Positions 34,379 to 43,174 are shown, counted from the first letter of the stretch. The stretch is DNA of 64,000 nucleotides from Prevotella koreensis (GCF_003977605.1 NZ_RYYU01000001.1:62001-126000), one strand, 5' to 3'. A program made the numbers and translations. The notes: a model not told the origin generated them from the sequence alone.

Positions 34379-34946
34379 ATGAGTAAAAAACTATTTTTCA
34401 CAAGCGCAGCGAAAGCTGCTTTCGCCCTTGCAGCAGCAGTGATGATGAGCGCGGCGTTCACCTCGTGCTCGAAAGACAGTGACAACGACGATGATGCGAA
34501 GAAGTTCACCAACACCGTAACCTTCGGCGGCATGGAAAAGCCCATCGTCAAGGCTGAATACGTTGATAAAAAAAAACGGCAACTACAACCTCTTCTTCTA
34601 CCTCGTGGAAGAAGGTAGTGTGGAAAGGGTGAAAATTCAACTGAACAAAGGCCTGCACATGACCGGCAACCCCATCAACCTGAAGGAAAAGGAAGAGAAG
34701 CACAGCGGGGTTTATTGGGAGGTAACTTACTATACCCCCGACGGCGAAACATTCTTCCAAACTTTTGCCGGGCCCAGCAGCCCTTTACCCGTCTTCAAAG
34801 ATGGTACGCTCACCGTTAATGGCGACCCTGTAAGCGGTATCAAGATTAAGTTGGAAAACGGGCTCGTGGTAGGAAAAGACGACAATGAGCACACTTTCAC
34901 CATGAGCTACAGCGGTAAGATGACGGATAAGAATAAGAAGAAATAA
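34379..34946 (+). pseudogene. Paralogous lipoprotein 4 of 4, split by a 9-A tract
   Basis: The first part (34379-34618) has the signal peptide, lipobox and KAEYVDKK. It then meets nine A residues (34568-34576) and runs out of frame to an early stop. The second part continues in the +1 frame with NGNYNLFFYLVEEGSVERVK, LHMTGNPINLKEKEEKHSG and ends at 34946. Removing one A restores a frame of about 188 codons that aligns with copies 1-3 without gaps at this point. It could be a true pseudogene, a phase-variable gene switched off, a case of transcript slippage, or a sequencing error. The rest of the gene has no other damage. Confidence 0.8.
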
Positions 34947-35012
34947 TCCCTGCCCCTGCGCGCCCCGAAACAAGGAAACCAAAGGGGCGCGGGGCGGCGG
35001 GCAGTCGTCCGT

Positions 35013-35076
35013 ACACCACGAGTGGGATGTAATGATACCACACGAGTGGCCTGTAATGATACCCCACTCGTGGTGT
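35013..35076. repeat. Three-arm palindromic element
   Basis: Arms ACACCACGAGTGGG (35013-35026) and CCCACTCGTGGTGT (35063-35076) are perfect inverted repeats of 14 bp. A third arm, CCACACGAGTGGC, lies at 35038-35050. The two spacers share TGTAATGATAC. Read on the minus strand it is one inverted arm followed by two direct arms, the same plan as the four-arm elements but unrelated in sequence. Confidence 0.75.
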
Positions 35077-35130
35077 GCAAAAGGCGCAATTACAGAACAA
35101 AAGTCATAAACCAATTAAAAGTAAACAGCA

Positions 35131-35535
35131 ATGATAGAATTTGAAGTAAAATCAAGGAAACTAAACATCGGCAACCGCCGTGGACAGACGGTATATTACG
35201 CTTCGCCCAAGTCGAAACAGCACCTGACGAACAAGATGGTGGTGGACCGCATCGTGCGCGAAACCTCGCTCTCGGCGGGCGACGTGGCCAACGCACTGAT
35301 TTCGCTCGGCGCAATCGTTCGCGACGCGCTGCTCTTGGGTCAAAGCGTCGATCTTGCCGACCTCGGTTCGTTCCGTGTGCTTGTCCCCTCCAAGATGGAG
35401 GACAGGGAGGTTGACGTTAGCGTGGATTCGCTCAATAAGCCCAAAATCATCTTCACGCCAAAGGCGCAGATGCGCGAAGCCGCCAAGGCGGTGGAACTCA
35501 GAGTGGACAACGAAAAGCGCAAGAAGAAGCCATAA
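35131..35535 (+). CDS. HU-family DNA-binding protein (HU-HIG type)
   Basis: 134 residues. The N-terminal strand (FEVKSRKLNIG) and the HU-like core (HLTNKMVVDRIVRETSLSAGDVANALISL, VDLADLGSFRVLVPS) followed by a basic C-terminus (RVDNEKRKKKP) match the longer HU-related group common in Bacteroidetes. It should bend or coat DNA. It lies after the lipoprotein cluster and the three-arm element. Its codon use is GC-rich, like the lipoproteins. No promoter was recognised. Family call good; role unknown. Confidence 0.85.
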   Translation: MIEFEVKSRKLNIGNRRGQTVYYASPKSKQHLTNKMVVDRIVRETSLSAGDVANALISLGAIVRDALLLGQSVDLADLGSFRVLVPSKMEDREVDVSVDSLNKPKIIFTPKAQMREAAKAVELRVDNEKRKKKP

Positions 35536-35625
35536 CGCGGCGACGGCGGCCTGAGTCTGCCGGATTGAGCATTTTCCGGCAACGACAAGTAGCGTTCCTA
35601 CGAAACGAATTCTAACAATCATCAG

Positions 35626-35668
35626 TCTCCGCAAACGCAGCAACTCCTTTTCCTGCCGTTTGCGGAGA
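35626..35668 (+). terminator. Hairpin after the HU-like gene, possible terminator
   Basis: TCTCCGCAAACG (35626-35637) pairs perfectly with 35657-35668; the following tail TTTGGGTTT is only moderately T-rich. Confidence 0.55.
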
Positions 35669-35691
35669 TTTGGGTTTAACCCAACGCCCGA

Positions 35692-35745
35692 GCCCTCTAT
35701 AAGGCGTTCCCGCCCGACTACACGTCGGCGGGACAGCAGGAGGGC
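35692..35745 (+). promoter_or_regulatory. Nested GC-rich hairpin in the leader of the DUF285 gene
   Basis: Outer stem GCCCTC (35692-35697) with GAGGGC (35740-35745). Inner stem TCCCGCC/GAC (35708-35718, one bulged C) with GTCGGCGGGA (35724-35733). It ends 11 bp before the ATG at 35757, so it could hide the ribosome entry site. Confidence 0.5.
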
Positions 35746-35756
35746 ATCAAACAACT

Positions 35757-36848
35757 ATGAAAAAGAGACTGACTTTACTAATGCTTCTGCCTGTCATGGT
35801 GGCGACAATGATGCTTGCCCTGCCGCAGAACGCGCAGGCACAGAGAAAGGAAGCCTACGTGGTGAAAAGCACCGACGAGACGACCCTCACTTTCTACTAC
35901 GATGCGAAGAAGGCAAAGCGTAGGGGCACCGTGTGGAGCATCAACAGAATGAGAACAGAAGAAATGGGAAAGTTCCCGATTTGGGCAGGGAGTTATTTGC
36001 TCGAGGACTTCTCGATAAGCAAGGTGGTATTCGACGCATCGTTCAAGTATTTCCGCCCGAAAGACACATCTTTCTGGTTCATGAACATGAGAGAATTAAG
36101 GCAGATCATCGGGATAGAGAACCTCAACACTTCTCAAGTAACCAATATGGTTAGCATGTTTGCCGACTGCACGGAACTTACCCGGATAGACCTGACTCAC
36201 TTCGACACACGCAACGTAACCTGCATGTCGGAGATGTTCGGCGGCTGCTCGTCTCTTAAAGGGTTAGACGTATCTCGGTTCGACACAAGGAAAGTAACAC
36301 GAATGGGTGGCATGTTCGGCGGCTGCTCGTCTCTGACCGAGTTAGACGTAAGCAAGTTCGACACAAGGAACGTAACCGACATGCGCTGCATGTTCGGCGG
36401 CTGCTCGTCTCTGACCAAGTTAGACGTAAGCAGGTTCGACACCGGTAACGTAACCGACATGGGCAGCATGTTCGACGGTTGCTCCGGTCTGACCGAGTTA
36501 GACGTAAGCAGGTTCGACACCGGTAACGTAACCGACATGCGCTGCATGTTCAACGAGTGCTCCGGTCTGACCAAGTTAGACGTAACGCGCTTCGACACAA
36601 GCAACGTAACCGACATGGGCTGGATGTTCGCCGAGTGTTCGGCGCTGACCGAACTCTGCATGACCAACTTCGACACAAGTAACGTAACCGACATGCGCTG
36701 CATGTTCAACAAGTGCTCGGCACTGAAAGAACTCGACTTGAGGAGTTTCGACACAAGGAACGTAACCTTAATCAATAACATGTTCTCCAACTGCTCATCC
36801 CTGACCGCCATCTACAGCAACGACGAGCGTATAGGTAATACTCCCTGA
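35757..36848 (+). CDS. Exported 26-residue-repeat (DUF285/BspA-like leucine-rich) surface protein
   Basis: 363 residues with a signal peptide (LPQNAQAQ, cleavage near residue 29). From about residue 120 to the end it is nine or ten copies of a 26-residue leucine-rich unit of the form MFxGCSSLTELDVSxFDTxNVTDM. This is the bacterial surface protein repeat found in BspA-like proteins, which in oral Bacteroidetes bind host proteins or other bacteria. The DNA repeats (78 bp) are nearly identical in the middle, so unit number may vary between strains. A structured leader precedes it. No C-terminal sorting domain was recognised. Export is clear; adhesion is inferred. Confidence 0.85.
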   Translation: MKKRLTLLMLLPVMVATMMLALPQNAQAQRKEAYVVKSTDETTLTFYYDAKKAKRRGTVWSINRMRTEEMGKFPIWAGSYLLEDFSISKVVFDASFKYFRPKDTSFWFMNMRELRQIIGIENLNTSQVTNMVSMFADCTELTRIDLTHFDTRNVTCMSEMFGGCSSLKGLDVSRFDTRKVTRMGGMFGGCSSLTELDVSKFDTRNVTDMRCMFGGCSSLTKLDVSRFDTGNVTDMGSMFDGCSGLTELDVSRFDTGNVTDMRCMFNECSGLTKLDVTRFDTSNVTDMGWMFAECSALTELCMTNFDTSNVTDMRCMFNKCSALKELDLRSFDTRNVTLINNMFSNCSSLTAIYSNDERIGNTP

Positions 36849-36898
36849 AGAAGGATAATCGTACCTGCTAAGCAATATCAAAAATAAATGCCGTTTAT

Positions 36899-36929
36899 TT
36901 TGTAGTGTCTTTAATTTGCACTAACTTTG
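36899..36929 (+). promoter_or_regulatory. Promoter of thrS, conserved-spacer type
   Basis: TTTG at 36899-36902, 19-nt spacer containing TGTCTTTAATTTGCAC, TAACTTTG at 36922-36929. The inverted pair AAAATAAA/TTTATTTT overlaps the -33 box. Compare the promoters at 21797 and 23550. Confidence 0.8.
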
Positions 36930-36958
36930 CAGACGATAAACAAACATATATTGTAGAT

Positions 36959-38923
36959 ATGATAAAGATTACTTTTCCGGACGGCTCGATACGCGAGTAT
37001 GAAAGCGGAGTTACCGGACTTCAGATTGCCGAAAGCATTTCGCCGGCTTTGGCACGCAGCGTTGTAAGTTGCGGAGTGAACGGCGAGACAGTGGAACTGA
37101 ACAGACCTATTGAGAAGGACGCGGAAATTGCCCTTTACAAGTTCGACGACGAGGAAGGCAAACACACCTTCTGGCACACCAGTGCACACCTTCTGGCCGA
37201 GGCTTTGCAAGAACTCTATCCCGGCATACAGTTCGGTTTCGGACCGGCCATAGAGAACGGTTTCTTCTATGACGTGATGACTCCCGAGGGGGTATCGATT
37301 TCGGAGAACGACTTCCCGAAAATAGAGGCAAAGATGCAGGAATTGGCACGCAAGGACGAGAAAGTGGTGCGCCGTGATGTATCGAAGGCCGATGCTCTGA
37401 AAGAGTTCAAGGCCGACGGACAAGAGTATAAGTGCGAACATATAGACCTTGACCTCGAGGACGGCACAATATCGACATATACCCAAGGCTCTTTTACCGA
37501 CCTGTGTCGCGGCCCTCACCTCATGTCCACAGGCGACATTAAAGCCATAAAGATAACAAGCGTGGCCGGCGCATTCTGGCGAGGCGATGCCAAACGCGAA
37601 CAGATGACGCGTATCTACGGCATAACGTTCCCGAAGAAAAAGATGCTCGACGAATATCTCGTAATGCTCGAAGAGGCAAAGAAACGCGATCATCGCAAGA
37701 TTGGTAAGGAGATGGAACTCTTCATGTTCTCCGACCGTGTGGGCAAGGGATTGCCGATATGGCTGCCAAAGGGAACCGACCTGCGCCTGCGACTTCAGGA
37801 AATGCTTCGCAAGATACAGAAGAATTACGGCTATCAGGAGATAATCACTCCGCATATCGGGTCTAAGAACCTGTATGTCACGAGTGGTCACTATGCACAC
37901 TACGGCAAGGACTCTTTCCGACCGATTCTTACTCCGGAGGAGGACGAGGAATATATGCTGAAACCGATGAACTGCCCTCATCACTGTGAGGTGTTCGCAT
38001 GGAAACCGCGCTCATATAAAGACCTTCCGCTGCGCATAGCAGAGTTCGGAACAGTATATCGATATGAAAAGAGCGGGGAGTTGCACGGACTGACACGCGT
38101 TCGCTCGTTCACACAGGACGATGCCCACATCTTCTGTCGTCCCGACCAGATAAAGACGGAGTTCATGCGCGTGATGGACATCATCAAGACCGTATTCTCT
38201 ACTTTCAACTTCGACAACTACGAAGCGCAGATTTCGCTGCGCGACCCCAAGGACACAGAGAAATACATCGGCTCCGACGAAGTGTGGGAAGAGGCCGAAC
38301 AGGCTATTATCGATGCTTGCAAGGAGAAGGGATTGAACGCCAAGATAGAGTATGGAGAGGCTGCTTTCTATGGCCCGAAACTCGACTTCATGGTGAAAGA
38401 CGCCATCGGCCGTCGCTGGCAGTTGGGTACGATACAGGTTGATTACAACCTCCCGATGCGCTTCAAACTGGAATATACCGCCGAAGACAACTCGAAACAA
38501 ACACCGGTGATGATTCACCGTGCGCCGTTCGGTTCGATGGAGCGTTTCACCGCCGTGCTGATTGAGCACACGGCAGGCAAGTTCCCACTATGGCTTACCC
38601 CCGAACAGGTTGCAATACTGCCCATCTCGGAGAAGTTCGTGGAATATGCAAACCGCGTGAAGCGCTATTTCGACAGTGTCGGCGTACGCTCAACGGTTGA
38701 TGAGCGCAACGAGAAAATCGGTCGTAAGATTCGCGACAACGAGTTGAAGCGAATACCTTATATGCTCATCGTGGGCGAGAAAGAAGAAGCCGAAGGACTC
38801 GTCAGCGTGCGCAAGCAGGGACAGGGCGACCAAGGTCAGTTGAAGATGGAAGACTTTGCCGCACAGATAAACAGCGAGGTGGCAGAGATGCTAAAAGCAA
38901 CTAACGTTGGCCCCGAAGACTGA
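36959..38923 (+). CDS. thrS: Threonyl-tRNA synthetase
   Basis: Charges tRNA-Thr and edits mis-charged Ser-tRNA. 654 residues: TGS domain (1-62, [17 protein letters not shown]); editing domain with [11 protein letters not shown] and the C-terminal zinc-type Cys/His of [10 protein letters not shown]; class II core with [10 protein letters not shown] (zinc ligand Cys), [15 protein letters not shown] and APFGSMERF; anticodon-binding domain (about 545-640, [15 protein letters not shown]). The start is the ATG at 36959, matching the conserved TGS start; an upstream in-frame ATG at 36905 lies between the promoter boxes and is ruled out. infC-rpmI-rplT, often next to thrS, is not here. Followed by a strong terminator. 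Confidence 0.97.
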   Translation: MIKITFPDGSIREYESGVTGLQIAESISPALARSVVSCGVNGETVELNRPIEKDAEIALYKFDDEEGKHTFWHTSAHLLAEALQELYPGIQFGFGPAIENGFFYDVMTPEGVSISENDFPKIEAKMQELARKDEKVVRRDVSKADALKEFKADGQEYKCEHIDLDLEDGTISTYTQGSFTDLCRGPHLMSTGDIKAIKITSVAGAFWRGDAKREQMTRIYGITFPKKKMLDEYLVMLEEAKKRDHRKIGKEMELFMFSDRVGKGLPIWLPKGTDLRLRLQEMLRKIQKNYGYQEIITPHIGSKNLYVTSGHYAHYGKDSFRPILTPEEDEEYMLKPMNCPHHCEVFAWKPRSYKDLPLRIAEFGTVYRYEKSGELHGLTRVRSFTQDDAHIFCRPDQIKTEFMRVMDIIKTVFSTFNFDNYEAQISLRDPKDTEKYIGSDEVWEEAEQAIIDACKEKGLNAKIEYGEAAFYGPKLDFMVKDAIGRRWQLGTIQVDYNLPMRFKLEYTAEDNSKQTPVMIHRAPFGSMERFTAVLIEHTAGKFPLWLTPEQVAILPISEKFVEYANRVKRYFDSVGVRSTVDERNEKIGRKIRDNELKRIPYMLIVGEKEEAEGLVSVRKQGQGDQGQLKMEDFAAQINSEVAEMLKATNVGPED

Positions 38924-38959
38924 TGAAATGACACGATGATAACTCGTCGATTACCTATG

Positions 38960-38996
38960 GATACCGCAACGACACCGCTCGTTGCGGTATCTTTTT
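38960..38996 (+). terminator. Terminator of thrS
   Basis: GATACCGCAACGA (38960-38972) with its complement at 38979-38991 and five T residues. Confidence 0.9.
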
Positions 38997-39037
38997 GTGA
39001 AAATAAATCGTTCACGCAAAAATACCTTAATAAAACT

Positions 39038-39068
39038 TTTGTCCTTTGCCACTTTTTTCCTAAATTTG
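39038..39068 (+). promoter_or_regulatory. Promoter of the acyl-CoA synthetase gene
   Basis: TTTG at 39038-39041, 19-nt spacer, TAAATTTG at 39061-39068; transcription would begin near 39075. Confidence 0.8.
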
Positions 39069-39147
39069 CATCACCATACCACAATTCGCAGTGAAATTAT
39101 GGAATGGAAATCTTGAGTTAACAAACTTATATGAAAAATACAACTTT

Positions 39148-41208
39148 ATGATTAACAAGCAATTATTAGAACCGGAAAGCATCGTAGTAATCGGTGGTTC
39201 CAACAATTGCCATAAGCCGGGCGGTGCCGTTGTGCGCAACCTTCTTAGTGGCGGGTATAAGGGAACATTGCGCATCGTCAACCCGAAAGAAGACGAGGTG
39301 CAGGGCATTAAAGCCTTCCATGATGTCGAAGAATTACCGCAGACCGACCTTGCCATTCTTGTGGTGGCAGCGAAATTCTGTCCGGAGTATGTGGAATTTC
39401 TCGCCAAAGAGAAGCAAACGCGCGCATTCATCATCATTTCGGCAGGCTTCGGAGAAGAGACCAAAGAAGGAGCCGTGCTCGAACAGCAGGTGCTCGATAC
39501 TTGTGAGCGTTATGGTTGCGCCCTCATCGGGCCTAACTGCATCGGGCTGCTCACACGCTGGCATCACTCGGTGTTCACCAAGCCGATACCCAACCTCAAC
39601 CCGAAGGGCGTTGACTTCATCTCCGGTTCCGGTGCAACCGCGGTGTTTATCCTTGAGAGTGCGGTGACAAAAGGACTGCCGTTCAACTCGGTATGGTCGG
39701 TAGGAAATGGCCGACAGATAGGCATTGAGAGCGTATTGGAATATATGGACGAGCACTTCGACCCGGAAAAAGACTCGATGGTGAAACTGCTTTATGTAGA
39801 GAATATATCCGAACCTGATAAACTTCTGAAACATGCAACATCGCTTATACGCAAGGGATGCCGCATTGCTGCTATCAAAGCAGGTTCGTCAGAGAGTGGA
39901 AGCCGTGCCGCGTCAAGTCATACCGGAGCCATTGCTTCGAGCGACTCTGCCGTTGAGGCACTGTTCCGTAAGGCCGGCATCGTGCGCTGTTTCTCTCGCG
40001 ACGAACTGACAACCGTAGGCTGTATCTTCACGCTTCCGCGCTTCACGGGCAAGAATGTCGCCATCGTTACCCATGCCGGAGGTCCCGGTGTGATGCTTAC
40101 AGATGCCCTTTCAAAGGGAGGAATGAACGTTCCGCCAATATCCGGAAAGGATGCCGACGAACTGAAAGAACAACTCTTCCCGGGCTCTTCGGTGGCAAAC
40201 CCGATAGATATTCTCGCTACCGGAACTCCCGAACATCTCGGTATAGCAATCGACTATTGCGAGAAGAAGTTCGACAATATAGATGCCATAATGGTTATTT
40301 TCGGCACACCGGGTCTGGTTCAGTTGTACGAGGCATACGATGTGTTGCACAAGAAGATGCTCGAATGCAAGAAGCCGATATTCCCGATACTCCCAAGTGT
40401 CGTTACTGCCGGCCCGGAAGTGAGCGAGTTCTTGCAGCACGGACACGTCAATTTCTCTGACGAGGTGGTGCTTGCCACTGCTCTTGCGCAGATTATGAAG
40501 ACTCCGGCACCAGCCGACCAGACGATAATTACCGACGGTGTTGATGTGTCTCGCATACGTCGTATAATAGACGGAATTGGGGAAAGCGGTTACATCGCGC
40601 CGAAACTTGTCAACGAATTGCTTGAGAGTGCAGGCATACCGACCGTGCCCGAATTTGTCAGCAGCAAGAAGGAAGAAGTCGTGGCATTTGCCGAGAAGTG
40701 CGGTTATCCGGTGGTGGTAAAGGTTGTAGGACCTGTGCATAAGAGTGATGTTGGTGGCGTAGTGCTGAATGTTGGTACGTCAGAACATCTTGCCCGAGAG
40801 TTCGATCGCATGATGCAGATTACCGATGCCACGGCAGTTATGGTGCAGAAGATGATAAAAGGTACCGAACTCTTCATCGGAGCGAAGTACGAACCACGCT
40901 TCGGCCATGTGGTGTTGTGCGGTCTCGGCGGCATATTCGTTGAGGTTCTGAAAGATGTTTCGAGCGGTCTTGCTCCATTGTCTTATGCCGAGGCGGAGAA
41001 TATGATTAGTTCGTTGCGAGGATATAAGATAATAAAAGGTACGCGCGGACAGAAAGGACTCAATGAGAAGAAATACGCAGAGATTATCGTCCGTTTGTCA
41101 ACCCTCCTCCGTCATGCCACGGAAATAAAGGAAATGGACATCAATCCGTTGCTTGCAGACGAAAACGATGTCATTGCCGTGGATGCCCGAATACTTGTGG
41201 AGAAATAA
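39148..41208 (+). CDS. ADP-forming acyl-CoA synthetase (acetate-CoA ligase family, alpha-beta fusion)
   Basis: About 686 residues. Makes ATP from an acyl-CoA, ADP and phosphate, giving the free acid; often used by fermenters to gain energy. Order: CoA-binding Rossmann domain (ESIVVIGGSNNCHKPGGAVV, about 8-27); succinyl-CoA-ligase-like domains with the phospho-histidine in SSHTGAIASS (about 255); and a C-terminal ATP-grasp domain with VVVKVVGPVHKSDVGGV (second transfer His). The likely start is the ATG at 39148; one at 39091 would add 19 non-conserved residues. The acyl substrate is not predictable. Monocistronic. Confidence 0.9.
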   Translation: MINKQLLEPESIVVIGGSNNCHKPGGAVVRNLLSGGYKGTLRIVNPKEDEVQGIKAFHDVEELPQTDLAILVVAAKFCPEYVEFLAKEKQTRAFIIISAGFGEETKEGAVLEQQVLDTCERYGCALIGPNCIGLLTRWHHSVFTKPIPNLNPKGVDFISGSGATAVFILESAVTKGLPFNSVWSVGNGRQIGIESVLEYMDEHFDPEKDSMVKLLYVENISEPDKLLKHATSLIRKGCRIAAIKAGSSESGSRAASSHTGAIASSDSAVEALFRKAGIVRCFSRDELTTVGCIFTLPRFTGKNVAIVTHAGGPGVMLTDALSKGGMNVPPISGKDADELKEQLFPGSSVANPIDILATGTPEHLGIAIDYCEKKFDNIDAIMVIFGTPGLVQLYEAYDVLHKKMLECKKPIFPILPSVVTAGPEVSEFLQHGHVNFSDEVVLATALAQIMKTPAPADQTIITDGVDVSRIRRIIDGIGESGYIAPKLVNELLESAGIPTVPEFVSSKKEEVVAFAEKCGYPVVVKVVGPVHKSDVGGVVLNVGTSEHLAREFDRMMQITDATAVMVQKMIKGTELFIGAKYEPRFGHVVLCGLGGIFVEVLKDVSSGLAPLSYAEAENMISSLRGYKIIKGTRGQKGLNEKKYAEIIVRLSTLLRHATEIKEMDINPLLADENDVIAVDARILVEK

Positions 41209-41241
41209 TCTATCACAGACCATTCGGTAATATACTTAAAA

Positions 41242-41327
41242 CCAATTTGGGCGAATTTGCAAACCAAATTCGCCCAAATTACTTTTCAATTTCGCCTGTT
41301 TTGCTCCGCAATTTCGCCCAATTTGGG
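41242..41327. repeat. Four-arm palindromic repeat, copy 3 (86 bp)
   Basis: Arm 1 (41244-41259, AATTTGGGCGAATTTG) pairs over 16 bp with arm 2 (41265-41280). Direct arms 3 (CGCCTGTTTTGC) and 4 (CGCCCAATTTGG) follow. Spacers are CAAACCA, TTTTCAA and TCCGCAA. Its arms are those of copy 1 in rotated order. It lies between two convergent genes and ends 4 bp from the ABC-F stop, so it may also serve as terminator. Confidence 0.8.
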
Positions 41328-41331
41328 TTTC

Positions 41332-43143
41332 TCAACTTCCTATTTCAGAGAGTTCGAGCCACCTTAAACTTTTCTCATCTATTTCTTCTTTCAGTTTAGG
41401 CAGCCGTATGCTTTTGGCGGTGAGTTCTTCTACGCTGAGTGTTCCGCTGCATAGTTCTTCTTCCAGTTGCTGTTGCTCGGCCTCAAGTTTCTCTATGTCT
41501 TTTTCCAACTGTTGCATTTCAATTCGCTCTTTGTATGTCAGTCGGCGTGGCTTTTCAGGTTTTGAGGTCGCAGCATCGGTTTGGTTGTTCTTGGAGGGTG
41601 TCTTTTTCTTGCCATTGTTGCCTGCCTCCTCTTTACTTTGCAGTGCCGACCACTGCCGGTATTGGGTGTAATTGCCGGGGAAATCCTTTATGTCTCCCTC
41701 GCCCTTGAACACGAGCAGATGGTCAACAACCTTGTCCATGAAATAGCGGTCGTGGCTCACAACGATTACGCATCCCGGGAAATCTTGCAGGTATTCTTCA
41801 AGAATTTGCAAGGTTTGAATGTCGAGGTCGTTGGTGGGTTCGTCGAGAACGAGGAAGTTTGGGTTGCGCATCAATACCGTACAGAGATAGAGTTTTCGTC
41901 GCTCGCCGCCGGATAGTTTATACACATAGTTGTGTTGTTGTTCCGGTGAGAAGAGGAAATGTTGCAGAAATTGCGATGCCGTGAGGTGTCGCCCGCTTCC
42001 GAGGTCTATGTATTCGGCAATATCGGTTACCACGTCTATCACTTTCTGCTGCTCGTTGAATTGCAGTCCTTCTTGCGAGAAATAGCCGAATCGTACCGTG
42101 TCGCCGATGTCGAAGCGCCCGCTATCCGGCTGTTCGGTTCCCAAGAGCATTTTTATGAATGTGCTCTTGCCGGTTCCGTTGTTGCCAATGATGCCCATCT
42201 TCTCGAAACGTGCGAAGTTATAGTAGAAATCCTTTAGTATCGTGATTTGTGCCTGCGTGTCTGCATTGAATGCCTTTGACACGTATTGACATTCAAAAAT
42301 CTTGCTGCCGATATATACGTTAGAGCGTTTCAGTCGCATCTGTCTTTCCTCTATTCGCTGCTTTGCCACCTTTTCAAGGTCAACGAAAGCCTCTTCGCGA
42401 TAGCGTGCTTTGTGTCCGCGAGCCTGCGGTTGGCGGCGCATCCATTCCAATTCGCGGCGATATAGGTTGTTCGCCCGTGCTATCTCCGCTCGTTTGTTGT
42501 CTATTCGTTCCTGCCGTTTATCGAGATAGTAACTATAGTTGCCACGATATGTATATATTGTCTGGTCGTCAAGTTCCATTATGATATTGCACACGCGGTC
42601 GAGGAAAAAGCGGTCGTGTGTCACCATAAGCAACGTTTTGTTGCCGCGATTAAGAAAGCCTTCGAGCCATTCTATCATGTCAAGGTCAAGGTGGTTGGTA
42701 GGCTCGTCGAGTATCAGGAGGTCGGGCTCGGTTATCAGTATATTAGCAAGAGCCACGCGTTTCTGCTGTCCGCCACTGAGTTCCCGCATCGGTTGGTCGA
42801 GATTCTTTATCTTCAGTTGCGTGAGAATCTGTTTTGCTTTCAGCACTCTCTCCTCTTCGCCGTTATGATTGAAGCATGCATCGAGTACGCTTTCATCCGG
42901 ATCGAAGTGTGGCGACTGGTCGAGATAACCCACGCGCAGGTCGCGACGGAATATTATATCTCCGCTGTCGTATCCCTCCTCACCATTGATTATTGACAGC
43001 AGCGTGCTCTTTCCTGTGCCGTTCTTTGCTATAAGTCCCACGCGCTGTCCTTCGGCAATGCTCATGTTGAGGTTTTCGAAGAGCAGCAGTTCTCCGAAAG
43101 ACTTTGTGAGATTTTGTATGTCGAGATAAGGGATTGATGCCAA
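41332..43143 (-). CDS. ABC-F family ATPase (Uup-like)
   Basis: 603-residue soluble protein with two ABC domains and no membrane segments. First domain: Walker A AKNGTGKST (about 38-46), signature LSGGQQKRVAL, Walker B LLILDEPTNHLDL. Second: GNNGTGKST, LSGGERRKLYL, FLVLDEPTNDLD. A charged linker joins them, and the C-terminal 90 residues form a coiled coil (MQQLEKDIEKLEAEQQQLEE), the Uup-type tail. ABC-F proteins act on ribosomes; Uup is linked to ribosome quality control and DNA transposition effects. engB lies 31 bp upstream on the same strand, suggesting co-transcription. Confidence 0.9.
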   Translation of the reverse strand: MASIPYLDIQNLTKSFGELLLFENLNMSIAEGQRVGLIAKNGTGKSTLLSIINGEEGYDSGDIIFRRDLRVGYLDQSPHFDPDESVLDACFNHNGEEERVLKAKQILTQLKIKNLDQPMRELSGGQQKRVALANILITEPDLLILDEPTNHLDLDMIEWLEGFLNRGNKTLLMVTHDRFFLDRVCNIIMELDDQTIYTYRGNYSYYLDKRQERIDNKRAEIARANNLYRRELEWMRRQPQARGHKARYREEAFVDLEKVAKQRIEERQMRLKRSNVYIGSKIFECQYVSKAFNADTQAQITILKDFYYNFARFEKMGIIGNNGTGKSTFIKMLLGTEQPDSGRFDIGDTVRFGYFSQEGLQFNEQQKVIDVVTDIAEYIDLGSGRHLTASQFLQHFLFSPEQQHNYVYKLSGGERRKLYLCTVLMRNPNFLVLDEPTNDLDIQTLQILEEYLQDFPGCVIVVSHDRYFMDKVVDHLLVFKGEGDIKDFPGNYTQYRQWSALQSKEEAGNNGKKKTPSKNNQTDAATSKPEKPRRLTYKERIEMQQLEKDIEKLEAEQQQLEEELCSGTLSVEELTAKSIRLPKLKEEIDEKSLRWLELSEIGS

Positions 43144-43174
43144 TTTATGTCGATTTATTATGATGTCTTACCGG

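Noticed and set aside
36903..36958. T-box or other tRNA-sensing leader for thrS and pheS
   Set aside because: Leaders are short (about 20-25 nt from the predicted starts) and T-boxes are not expected in Bacteroidetes.
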